Assembly (NCBI RefSeq): GCF_000430585.1
Contig: NZ_AUMH01000020.1
Coordinates: 1 to 64,000, forward strand
DNA: 64,000 bases
Origin: Alicyclobacillus herbarius DSM 13609
GTDB lineage: Bacteria; Bacillota; Bacilli; Alicyclobacillales; Alicyclobacillaceae
Direction: 5' to 3'
Under the pieces are notes generated by a model that searched no databases, was not told the origin of the DNA, and was given only the letters and a program-made list of their open reading frames with translations. Below, in pieces: positions 18,244 to 26,305 of the stretch. Position 1 is the stretch's first letter; every line of letters begins with the position of its first letter. The position numbers and the translations under genes were made by a program.

Positions 18244-19227
18244 TTGAAAGCGGTGCTCATGACCCATTTTGGCGATCCGGACGTCTTATACCTTGGGGAA
18301 GCGCCGACGCCGCGTCCGGCTCGGGGGGAACTCTTGGTGCGTGTGCGGGCTACGGCGCTGAACCGAGCCGACTTGCTGCAGCGGCGGGGGAAGTACCCAC
18401 CGCCGCCCGGCGCGTCGGAGATCCTCGGTTTAGAGATGGCGGGCGAGGTGGCCGAAGTCGGAGAGGGGGTCGACGGGTGGCGCGTGGGCGACCGGGTGTG
18501 CGCCCTGTTGCCGGGCGGCGGCTACGCGGAGTACGCGGTTATCCCGGCCGGTATGGCCATGCGTATCCCGCCCAGCTTGAGCTTTGAACAGGCGGCTGCC
18601 ATCCCAGAAGTGTTCTTGACCGCCTTCCTGAACCTGTTTTGGCTCGCACGTTTTGCCCCCGGTGAGCGCGTGCTGATTCACGCCGGCGCCAGCGGCGTGG
18701 GCACAGCCGCGATTCAGTTGGTGCGCGAAGGCGGAGGAAAGTCGTGGGTGACGGCCGGATCGGCCGAAAAGATTGCTCGCTGTTTGGAATTGGGCGCCGA
18801 GGCGGGCTGGAACTATCATGAAGGGTCGTTTGCGTCGTTTGTGGCCGAGCAGACGTCAGGGCGGGGTGTGGATATCATCCTGGATTTCATCGGCGCGCCC
18901 TACTTTTCCGATAACATCCGCTCCCTGGCGGTGGATGGGCGATTGGTGGTCATCGGGACGATGGGCGGGACGCGCGTCGATGGGGTTGATCTCGGGGTTC
19001 TCCTCGGACGGCGCTTACAGGTTATCGGAACCGCGCTTCGATCGCGATCGGTCTCTGAAAAGATTCGCCTCACGCAGGCCTTCTGGGCGTTTGCGGAACC
19101 GCGGTTTGCCACCGCGCGAATGGTCCCGGTGGTCGATTCGGTGTTTCCCTGGACCGACGTGGCGGCGGCACATCAGTACATGGAGGAGAACCGGAACACA
19201 GGCAAGATTGTGCTGCGCATCGAATGA
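18244..19227 (+). CDS. NAD(P)H:quinone oxidoreductase, zinc-free MDR family (PIG3-like)
   Basis: 327 aa medium-chain reductase. It starts MKAVLMTHFGDPDVLYLGE, has TALNRADLLQRRGKYPPPPG typical of PIG3/QorA-type enzymes, the nucleotide-binding loop IHAGASGVGTAAIQL, and no structural-zinc cysteine lobe. It would reduce quinones or enones with NADPH. The start is TTG 18244 after AAAGGGTG. The EamA transporter gene follows after 19 bp and may share the transcript. Confidence 0.92.
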   Translation: MKAVLMTHFGDPDVLYLGEAPTPRPARGELLVRVRATALNRADLLQRRGKYPPPPGASEILGLEMAGEVAEVGEGVDGWRVGDRVCALLPGGGYAEYAVIPAGMAMRIPPSLSFEQAAAIPEVFLTAFLNLFWLARFAPGERVLIHAGASGVGTAAIQLVREGGGKSWVTAGSAEKIARCLELGAEAGWNYHEGSFASFVAEQTSGRGVDIILDFIGAPYFSDNIRSLAVDGRLVVIGTMGGTRVDGVDLGVLLGRRLQVIGTALRSRSVSEKIRLTQAFWAFAEPRFATARMVPVVDSVFPWTDVAAAHQYMEENRNTGKIVLRIE

Positions 19228-19246
19228 ATGAAAGGCGGGACCCAGA

Positions 19247-20239
19247 TTGACAACTCCATCCCAAGCCGCTGACCCAGTGCCAACCCGGCGCAACAAGTCG
19301 GCCATACTCGCCGTTACGGTAACCTTGATTTTCTGGTCATCCGCCTTTGCCGGCATTCGCCAGGCGTTGTTTCTTGGGTTCACGCCTGGACACGTCGTTT
19401 TGCTGCGGTTTCTCAGCGCATCCGCAGTGTTTGTGATTTACGCGTTGATTCGCGGCGTTCGCCTGCCCAAGGGACGCGATTGGGTGGCTGTTGCTGTCTT
19501 AGGTTGGACCGGGATTTCCGTCTACCACATTGCCTTGACGTTCGGGGAACAGACCGTGGATGCCGGTACCGCCAGTCTGTTGATTGCAGCGGCCCCGGCC
19601 TTCACGGCCTTGATTGCGACGTTTGTGTTGAACGAGCGGCTGCGCCCGTTGGGGTGGATGGGGGTTGTCATCGGATTCATCGGGATTATCCTCATCACGA
19701 TGGGGTCAGGTTCGTCTCATCGTGTTACGATGGGGGCCTTCTACATCTTGCTCTCGGCCGCGGCCACTTCCGTCTTTTTTGTTGGTCAAAAGCCGTTGTT
19801 TGCCCGTTATAACGCGATTGACCTGACTGCGTGGTTTACGTGGTTCGGCACCCTGCCGATGTTGTGGTTTCTCCCAGGCCTTACGCACGACATAACACAC
19901 TCGCCCGCAGCAGCGACCTGGTCCTGTGTCTACATCGGGGTGTTCCCCGCAGCGATTGCCTACGTGGCCTGGGCGATGGCCCTCAAGGCGGCTCCCGCAG
20001 GACTCGTGGCCAGTTCTCTCTACCTTAACCCCATTCTGGCGATTATCATTGCGTGGATTTGGTTGGGAGAATTGCCGGGCTGGCTGAGCATCCTCGGCGG
20101 CGCCATTGCGGTATGCGGTGTCTTGTTGGTGAATTTCGGCGGCACCGTCAAGCGTAAGGAGGCGACGCCGAGTCCCTCTGTTGCCGACGAGGCGGTCGAA
20201 AACTCTCCGACGGTCGAAAATCCTCCGGTGCAGGGGTAA
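19247..20239 (+). CDS. EamA/DMT-family membrane transporter
   Basis: 330 aa with ten predicted membrane segments in two EamA repeats, for example AILAVTVTLIFWSSAFAGI at the start and LYLNPILAIIIAWIWLGELP near the end. Members export metabolites or amino acids; the substrate is unknown. The start is TTG 19247 with AAAGGCGGG upstream. The last ~30 residues are hydrophilic. Confidence 0.88.
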   Translation: MTTPSQAADPVPTRRNKSAILAVTVTLIFWSSAFAGIRQALFLGFTPGHVVLLRFLSASAVFVIYALIRGVRLPKGRDWVAVAVLGWTGISVYHIALTFGEQTVDAGTASLLIAAAPAFTALIATFVLNERLRPLGWMGVVIGFIGIILITMGSGSSHRVTMGAFYILLSAAATSVFFVGQKPLFARYNAIDLTAWFTWFGTLPMLWFLPGLTHDITHSPAAATWSCVYIGVFPAAIAYVAWAMALKAAPAGLVASSLYLNPILAIIIAWIWLGELPGWLSILGGAIAVCGVLLVNFGGTVKRKEATPSPSVADEAVENSPTVENPPVQG

Positions 20240-20324
20240 GCCCGCCGGATGCGAGGGTACCGCCGTTTGTGGGTACGGCCTGTGAATGCAGGGTGGCTGC
20301 GGATTGGCTCGAGCTACCGCTTCA

Positions 20325-22160
20325 TTACAACCCCAGCACGCGTATCCCCATCATAAGCGTCCCTGCGGCCATGGCGGCCACGACACAGACCGTATCAGTG
20401 CGCCGCCACCTGGCCTGCACACTCTCCGTCCGTTGTTTCCCCAGCCGGTATCCACGAATCTCTAGCGCCTCGGAGAATTCGTCGCCCAGACGCAGGACGG
20501 ATAACAGCAAGGGAATTCCCACCGCCGGCAGGTCGCGCAGGCGCAGGCCAGCACGCCGTGGATTGGCGCGGGCGCGCGCCCGGGCGATGCGAGCGAAACG
20601 GTTGAACTCGGCCAGGAGAACCGGAATAAAGCGGAGGATTAACGACGCGGACAACGCAATCGCTTCACTGGGCAGGCCGATGCGGCGCAGCGGGCGAAGC
20701 ATCTCTTTGATGCCTCGCTGCATCTGCAGAGGCTCCGTGGTCGTCGGCAAAAGGACGCCGAGGGCAACGACAAGAAAGAAGCGATAGCTCTGCCAGAGGG
20801 TATTCCACGCCTGTAAAGGCATAAAGCCTACCCAACTCCAATGCCACGCCCCGTGTGGCCACGCGTCTGGACTGCGGACGGCGATTCCCGACAACATGCC
20901 CGATAGGACCATCAGCATCAGCAGCGGTTTCACCAATCGCCACCACGGTCGATACGAGATGCCGGATGTCCACAGAGCCGCGGTGACGACCAAGGTGCCG
21001 AGCGCATACCCCAACCCACTGTGCTGCAGCAACAGGCCGGCCGAGAGCACCAGGCAGGCGGCCCATTTCGCCCGCGGATCGAGGTCTCTGGCCGCCTGCC
21101 GCCATGGTGTGCCGCCACCGACAGTGTCCGATTCAGTCGGGGCCATGTCAACAGAAGCCGGGGTAGCTGCATCAGCGCCGTGGTCGCAAGCAAAGCTCTC
21201 CTTGTCGGCACCCGACCGTGTCTCGCGGGCGCGCATGCCCGCTGCCTCATGCACACCCGCGTCGAGCGGCGCGGGCTGTGGCGAGATGAGTGGCTTTACC
21301 GGCGCTTCATCGCGCATGTGCATCCACTCGATGAACGAAGCGGCCAGCTGTTCTGGTGTTAAATCGGTTCCCAGCGGAATTCCCAAACTGACGGCCGCTT
21401 GCCCGATGGCTAGGACTTGGGATTCGCACAGACCGGCGGCAGCAAGAATGTGTGGCTGATGGAGCAGGGACGCCGCACAGCCCTGGTGCAGGACTCGGCC
21501 TTCACCCAGCACCACCACGTAATCCGCCACGGGCAACAGGGCGTCCAAGTCATGCGTGGCGATGATCATGCCACCCCTTTCGGCCTCATCCCGCCAAGCC
21601 GTCAGCCAGCGCGTAAGTGCCGTGGTGGCGGACGGATCGAGACCGGCCGTAGGTTCATCGAGCAAGAGCCAGTCCGGTTTCACGGCCAGTGCAGTGGCCA
21701 GCGCGACGCGGCGCTTTTGCCCGCCGGACAAAGTGAGCGGCGAGGTCATCAGAAAGTCTGGACCGAGACCGACATCCGCCAGCGCCTTGACCGTCCGTTG
21801 TTCCACCTCCGCGCGCGGGAGCCGAAGCGGCCGCAGGGAGTACCGAAACTCCTGCGCGACGGTCGAGGCGAACAGGTAGGATTCGGGTGACTGGAACACC
21901 ACACCCAGGCGCTGTTGTACGGTGGCATTCAAACGCCCGCGTTCCCAAAGGGGCGCACCGTCCAAGACGATGGAGCCGGCGTCGGGCTTTACCAGACCGG
22001 ACAGCGCGTCGAGCAGGGTGGACTTGCCGGCGCCCGTGCTGCCGACCACCAGCGTGATGGCTTTATCCGGGAGGTCTAGGTTCACGTTCTGCAAGCGGGG
22101 GCGCGTGTTGCCCGCGTCCCGCTCTGGGTTTACGCAAAGCCCGCGTATGACAACCGGCAC
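20325..22160 (-). CDS. ECF transporter fusion: EcfA2 ATPase joined to EcfT membrane subunit
   Basis: 611 aa. Residues ~1-275 are an ATPase: Walker A GSTGAGKST, signature LSGGQKRRVALATA, Walker B WLLLDEPTAGLDP, H-loop IIATHDLDAL. A low-complexity linker of ~75 residues follows. Residues ~350-611 are EcfT with membrane helices and the coupling-helix pattern ANPRRAGLRLRDLP ... EALEIRGY. Normally these are separate proteins. I place the start at GTG 22160 because AGGAGG lies 7 nt upstream; an upstream ATG would lack one. The gene overlaps ecfA1 by 31 bp. Divergence from bioY across a BirA operator indicates a dedicated biotin module. Confidence 0.88.
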   Translation of the reverse strand: MPVVIRGLCVNPERDAGNTRPRLQNVNLDLPDKAITLVVGSTGAGKSTLLDALSGLVKPDAGSIVLDGAPLWERGRLNATVQQRLGVVFQSPESYLFASTVAQEFRYSLRPLRLPRAEVEQRTVKALADVGLGPDFLMTSPLTLSGGQKRRVALATALAVKPDWLLLDEPTAGLDPSATTALTRWLTAWRDEAERGGMIIATHDLDALLPVADYVVVLGEGRVLHQGCAASLLHQPHILAAAGLCESQVLAIGQAAVSLGIPLGTDLTPEQLAASFIEWMHMRDEAPVKPLISPQPAPLDAGVHEAAGMRARETRSGADKESFACDHGADAATPASVDMAPTESDTVGGGTPWRQAARDLDPRAKWAACLVLSAGLLLQHSGLGYALGTLVVTAALWTSGISYRPWWRLVKPLLMLMVLSGMLSGIAVRSPDAWPHGAWHWSWVGFMPLQAWNTLWQSYRFFLVVALGVLLPTTTEPLQMQRGIKEMLRPLRRIGLPSEAIALSASLILRFIPVLLAEFNRFARIARARARANPRRAGLRLRDLPAVGIPLLLSVLRLGDEFSEALEIRGYRLGKQRTESVQARWRRTDTVCVVAAMAAGTLMMGIRVLGL

Positions 22161-23140
22161 TGTACCACCTCCTGCACAAGCGCATCCGGGGTCATCGGCC
22201 GCCCCACCGGAATTCCGGCCGCCCGCATCTGTTCCGCCACCACAACCGCGGGAGGCGGGGAGAACCCCATCCCACGGCACGGGGACAGACTCTCCCCTTT
22301 TGCCGATCCGCCCGCATGTTCGTCCCTATATCCGTCTGCATAAAAGAAGTCCTCTGGCCTGCCGAGAAACTCGACGCGTCCGCCGGCCAAGGCCAACACC
22401 CTGTCGACCCAGGCCAACTCATCCATCCACTGGGTGACCCAAACCACGGTCGTCCCGGACGCCTTCACCTCTCGTGCCACCTCGAGAATCCGGCGTCGGG
22501 AACTGGGGTCGAGCATGGAGGTGGCTTCATCGAAGACGACGATTTGGGGGCGGACTGCAAGTGCGCCGGCAATCGCGGTTAGCTGCTTTTGACCACCAGA
22601 CAGGCTGGCGACGGCATAATGGGCCAGGTCCGAAATCCCCACCCGCTGCAGCGCTTCCTTCACTCGAACGGCGATTTCACGCGGTGCCACCGCCATGTTT
22701 TCCAATCCGAAGGCCACGTCTTCCCAGACGGTTGCGCCCACCAGCTGTGCATCCGGGTTTTGACCGACCAGTTGCACGCGCAGCGAAGTGGGTGGCTGTG
22801 GACCGTCGGCAGGCGCACCAAAGCGCGATGGTTTTCGCGCCGGTTCTTGCCCGCCAGGTTTCGTCCGCCGTGATTTGGCCGTATTCGCTCTGGTCAGCGG
22901 CCAGCGTCTGGACTCGAAGATGGCTTCGGCTTGCCCGCTGGAGAGGGGCAGGAGTCCTGCTAAGACGCGTGCTAGAGTACTCTTACCGCTGCCGTTGGGG
23001 CCGACGACGGCCAGCCATTCGCCGGCGCGCACGGACAAGGTCAACGGGTGTAAGACCGTCTTTGGTCCGTGTGGGGTTTGAAAAACTACCTTGACCTGGT
23101 CCAGCTGGATGCCTGCCTCCAGTTTGCCCACGCTTTGCAT
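22130..23140 (-). CDS. ECF transporter ATPase, first subunit
   Basis: 336 aa. Walker A is GPNGSGKST, the signature LSGGQKQLTAIAGA, Walker B IVVFDEATSMLDP. Between Walker A and the Q-loop (VQLVGQNPD) there is a basic, low-complexity insertion of ~45 residues. The H-loop position reads VWVTQWMDE, so the usual His is Gln. A ~60-residue extension follows the ATPase core. It overlaps the ecfA2-ecfT fusion gene by 31 bp and diverges from bioY. It would form the ATPase heterodimer with the fusion protein. Confidence 0.9.
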   Translation of the reverse strand: MQSVGKLEAGIQLDQVKVVFQTPHGPKTVLHPLTLSVRAGEWLAVVGPNGSGKSTLARVLAGLLPLSSGQAEAIFESRRWPLTRANTAKSRRTKPGGQEPARKPSRFGAPADGPQPPTSLRVQLVGQNPDAQLVGATVWEDVAFGLENMAVAPREIAVRVKEALQRVGISDLAHYAVASLSGGQKQLTAIAGALAVRPQIVVFDEATSMLDPSSRRRILEVAREVKASGTTVVWVTQWMDELAWVDRVLALAGGRVEFLGRPEDFFYADGYRDEHAGGSAKGESLSPCRGMGFSPPPAVVVAEQMRAAGIPVGRPMTPDALVQEVVQCRLSYAGFA

Positions 23141-23166
23141 CCTCCCGTTTCCGTGCTAGAATTCGA

Positions 23167-23198
23167 TTGTAAACATGATATCATTCCGTGGTTAACAA
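23167..23198 (+). promoter_or_regulatory. BirA operator between ecfA1 and bioY
   Basis: TTGTAAAC and GTTAACAA are separated by exactly 16 bp, the BirA operator arrangement, 26 bp upstream of the bioY ATG and 27 bp upstream of the ecfA1 start on the other strand. One site could control both directions. The same half-sites occur in front of bioB at 1205-1235. Confidence 0.88.
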
Positions 23199-23223
23199 AC
23201 CAAGAGAAGTCGGAGGGATACGT

Positions 23224-23853
23224 ATGCACTTTCGCCTGACGGTGCGCGGGGTGGTGTTTTCCGCTCTGTTCGCTGCGCTGCTGGTGGTGATGAGCTACGC
23301 CAGCATTCATATTCCAGGATCTCCGGTGCCCATCACCCTGGAAAACATGGCGGTCATGCTGGCGGGAGCGATTTTGGGGCCTTGGTATGGGTTCTTCAGC
23401 ATGCTGCTCGTGTTGGTGCTGACCGCGTTGGGGCTACCGCTCTTACATAATTCTGGCGGCATGGGCGTGATTTTGGGGCCAAGCGGCGGCTACATCTGGA
23501 TGTGGCCCATCTGCGCGCTGGTGGTCGGTCTCTTTACGCACGCCATCGCCACTCGGACGGGCGGTTCTCGCCCACCTCACCGTATCGTAGCCTTGCTTGG
23601 GCTGTTTGCCGTCGTGGAGGTGTGCGGATCGTGGCTGGATTATATCCTGGCCATTCCCTGGCTGATGCACACGCTCCACTTGACGTTGGCCAAAGCGATG
23701 GTTGTCGGGTGTTATCCGTACCTGCCTGGCGACACCTTGAAAGCGGCCGCGACAGCCGTCATCGCGCGGGCGGTGTACAGCGTGTATCCGCCACAGCGTC
23801 TGATTCATGGTGCTGCGGCTCAAGTGGCCGTGCTCGATACGCCCGATGCATAA
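23224..23853 (+). CDS. bioY: Biotin ECF transporter substrate-binding protein BioY
   Basis: 209 aa, about six membrane segments. Family motifs are ITLENMAVMLAGAILGP and MGVILGPSGGYIWMWP. BioY binds biotin with high affinity and works with ECF ATPases and EcfT. ATG 23224 has CGGAGGGA 6 nt upstream; an upstream GTG at 23188 falls inside the operator and is unlikely. It diverges from the ATPase/EcfT genes across the BirA operator. Confidence 0.96.
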   Translation: MHFRLTVRGVVFSALFAALLVVMSYASIHIPGSPVPITLENMAVMLAGAILGPWYGFFSMLLVLVLTALGLPLLHNSGGMGVILGPSGGYIWMWPICALVVGLFTHAIATRTGGSRPPHRIVALLGLFAVVEVCGSWLDYILAIPWLMHTLHLTLAKAMVVGCYPYLPGDTLKAAATAVIARAVYSVYPPQRLIHGAAAQVAVLDTPDA

Positions 23854-23909
23854 GCGGGACGCCGTTCGGAAACCTTGAACCTGTAGCCATTTGGCGAGGG
23901 GGGACAAGG

Positions 23910-24158
23910 ATGAAGACGGTGGCCGTGGAACAGGGCCTCGGCAACGTGAAGCAATACTTGGAGGCGCAAGGGTGTAAAGTCGTGGATTTTGAACATGCCG
24001 CAGCCAACGCGCCAGCCGGCGCGTCTGTGATGGTCGTCACGGGGGGCGACAACAACCTGATGGGGATGCAGGACATCGAGGCGGATGTGCCGATTGTCTC
24101 GGCAGAAGGACTGTCTCCGCAACAGGTGTATCAGCGGGTGAAGGACTACTTGCAATAA
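23910..24158 (+). CDS. UPF0180 (YkuS-like) small protein
   Basis: 82 aa. The start MKTVAVEQGLGNVKQYLEAQ and the VVTGGDNNLMGMQDI core match the UPF0180/YkuS family of small Firmicutes proteins with no known function. ATG 23910 follows GAGGGGGGACA. It lies 56 bp after bioY and may be cotranscribed; a terminator follows at 24180. Confidence 0.85.
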   Translation: MKTVAVEQGLGNVKQYLEAQGCKVVDFEHAAANAPAGASVMVVTGGDNNLMGMQDIEADVPIVSAEGLSPQQVYQRVKDYLQ

Positions 24159-24179
24159 CGGACTCTGAACGAACATGGG

Positions 24180-24200
24180 GCGGCCAGCAGCCGCTCTTTT
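24180..24200 (+). terminator. Intrinsic terminator after the bioY transcript
   Basis: Stem GCGGC-CAGCA-GCCGC followed by TCTTTTT. The stem is short but GC only, and the position just after the small gene fits. Confidence 0.75.
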
Positions 24201-24330
24201 TCGTATTATCATTTATATATGTCAATTTCAAAAAATTACCCAACCAATAATTCCTTGTCAAACAACCTTTTAATTTGGTTATGGTTTTGTGTATAGTAGG
24301 GGTATAGACACTTCTTCTGGCCTTATTGAT

Positions 24331-24400
24331 TGAAAGCGTTTCATAAAACAAGTAGGAGGGGAAAGGACTCTAAAAACAATAGGAGGGGTGAAAGAACTCT
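24331..24400 (+). promoter_or_regulatory. Leader of the APC permease gene with duplicated Shine-Dalgarno block
   Basis: An odd palindrome TGAAA-GCG-TTTCA lies at 24331-24343, similar to LacI-family or catabolite-repression sites but one base short of the usual cre. The block TAGGAGGGG...ACTCT occurs twice (24353-24371 and 24380-24400); only the second copy is placed to start the gene at 24401. The promoter itself could not be fixed; 24220-24300 is AT-rich. Confidence 0.45.
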
Positions 24401-26020
24401 ATGGGATATAAGCGCAACGTAGGCGCTTTCGCTCTGATGATGACAGGGCTGGGCTCCATCATTGGATCCGGATGGCTGTTTGGCGCCTGGAAGGCTGCAA
24501 ACGTTGCCGGTCCGGCATCCATGTTCGCCTGGATTATCGGAGCGATTGTCATCATGCTGATTGGCTTGACGTTCGTTGAGCTGGGCTCGATGTTCCCAGA
24601 GGCTGGCGGAATGGTACGGTACGCCCAATATTCGCACGGATCGCTCGTCGGATACATCGCCGGTTGGGCAAACTGGATTGCCATTGTCTCTACCATTCCG
24701 ATTGAAGCGGAGGCATCTGTGCAGTATATGAGTTCGTGGCCTTGGGCCTGGGCGCAAGCCCTGTACAACGGTCACACCCTGCAGCCGTTAGGTATTTTTT
24801 TCGCTGCGGTTCTCGTGTTCATTTACTTTTTGCTCAACTACTGGACGGTCAAGCTGTTTGCACGCGCAAACGCCTTTATCACCGTTTTTAAGTTCATCGT
24901 TCCGACGCTGACGTTCGTCGGTCTGATTGTCGCCGGTTTCCACGGTGGGAACTTTCATCAGCACGGCGGATTCGCGCCGTTCGGCTGGTCGGCGGTATTG
25001 ACAGCGGTCGCCACTTCTGGCGTGGTCTTCGCGTTCAACGGTTTCCAAAGCCCGATTAACCTGGCGGGCGAGGCGAAAAACCCGGCAAAATCGGTTCCCA
25101 TTGCGGTCATCGGTTCGATTTTGATTGCCGCCTTGATTTATGTCGGACTGGAGGTCGCCTACATCGGTGCGGTGCCAGGACACGACCTGGTCCAGGGCTG
25201 GAATCACGTGGTGCTAAACTCGCCGTTTGCCGACTTGGCGCTCGCGATTAACCTGAACTGGCTGGCCATCATCCTGTTTGCCGATGCCTTCATATCTCCG
25301 TCTGGTACAGGTATCACGTACACCGCGTCGACGGCGCGCATGATTTATGGCATGGAGAGGAACGGCTACTTTCCGAAGGTGTTTGGTCGCATCCACGCGC
25401 GTTTCGGTGTGCCGCGTCCGGCCATGTGGTTGAACCTCGGCGTTGCGTATCTGTTCTTGGTGCTGTTCCGTGGTTGGGGATCTCTGTCGGACGTGATTTC
25501 GGTCGCGACCATCATCTCGTATGTGACCGGTCCGATTACGGTGATGGTCCTGCGCCGCACGGCTCCGCACCTGCATCGTCCGTCGCGCATCAAAGGGCTG
25601 TCGGTGATTGCTCCGGTGGCCTTTATGCTGGCGTCGCTCATCCTGTACTGGGCGCGTTGGCCATTGACCGGCAAGGTGATTATCATCATGCTCGTCGGTC
25701 TGCCCATCTACTTCTACTATCAGTCGAAGGATGGCTTCCGCGGCTTTGCTCGCCACCTCAAGGCCGGTATCTGGCTCCTGGTCTACCTCGGCTGGATGGC
25801 GCTGTTGTCGGCGCTCGGCAGCTCGAAGTTTGGCGGACATGATATCATTCCGTACGGTTGGGATATGCTGGTCGTTGCCGTTTCTTCGCTCATCTTCTAC
25901 TTCTGGGGTGTGAAGAGCGGCTGGGCCAACGAGTACCTGCAGGACGCAGAACTGCTCAACCGGGCTGGAGCGGGCAATCCGTCCGCCACAGAATCGGTCT
26001 CGCAGAGCGCGGGGGCCTAA
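24401..26020 (+). CDS. APC-superfamily amino acid permease
   Basis: 539 aa with about 12 membrane segments. The first helix has the unwound-helix motif GSIIGSGWLFG typical of APC transporters, followed by LTFVELGSMFPEAGG and FNGFQSPINLAGEAKNP, all conserved in this superfamily. The substrate is probably an amino acid or amine; which one cannot be read from sequence. AGGAGGGG lies 12 nt before the ATG. It is monocistronic and converges on the NCS1 permease gene. Confidence 0.9.
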   Translation: MGYKRNVGAFALMMTGLGSIIGSGWLFGAWKAANVAGPASMFAWIIGAIVIMLIGLTFVELGSMFPEAGGMVRYAQYSHGSLVGYIAGWANWIAIVSTIPIEAEASVQYMSSWPWAWAQALYNGHTLQPLGIFFAAVLVFIYFLLNYWTVKLFARANAFITVFKFIVPTLTFVGLIVAGFHGGNFHQHGGFAPFGWSAVLTAVATSGVVFAFNGFQSPINLAGEAKNPAKSVPIAVIGSILIAALIYVGLEVAYIGAVPGHDLVQGWNHVVLNSPFADLALAINLNWLAIILFADAFISPSGTGITYTASTARMIYGMERNGYFPKVFGRIHARFGVPRPAMWLNLGVAYLFLVLFRGWGSLSDVISVATIISYVTGPITVMVLRRTAPHLHRPSRIKGLSVIAPVAFMLASLILYWARWPLTGKVIIIMLVGLPIYFYYQSKDGFRGFARHLKAGIWLLVYLGWMALLSALGSSKFGGHDIIPYGWDMLVVAVSSLIFYFWGVKSGWANEYLQDAELLNRAGAGNPSATESVSQSAGA

Positions 26021-26305
26021 GGCGGAACGCAACCTGGCCCTATTCGGGCCAGGCGAGCTCTCATACAAAAACAGAGTGCCATCGTATTCGCATCATACCG
26101 TCGTCTGGGCATCCAGGCGGCGGGTTTGTTTTTACTGCAACCCGTCAGGCAGGTCGAAATTCCGAAACCCGGAGGCGGCGTGCGGGGACTCGGAATCCCC
26201 ACCGCGGTACTGCGAGTATGCGAACCCGCACATACGGCGCTGTGAGAGGACGGGGGCCAGGCGCCCCCTCCCACCCAATTCCGGGCGACTGCCGAGTGGT
26301 CTCGA
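26021..26305. other. Convergent intergenic region with GC-rich hairpins
   Basis: A perfect hairpin CCTGGCCC-TATTC-GGGCCAGG lies at 26033-26053, just after the APC permease stop, without a T tract. Other small GC-rich hairpins follow, such as GGGGA...TCCCC near 26197-26213. I see no credible gene. The first hairpin may act as a terminator or stabilise the mRNA 3' end. Confidence 0.45.

Noticed and set aside
24331-24343. TGAAAGCGTTTCA as a CcpA (cre) site
   Set aside because: It is an odd 13-bp palindrome, one base short of the cre pattern; kept only as a low-confidence operator-like element.
25214-26068. 284-codon minus-strand frame opposite the APC permease end
   Set aside because: Arg/His-rich shadow translation with no start signal.
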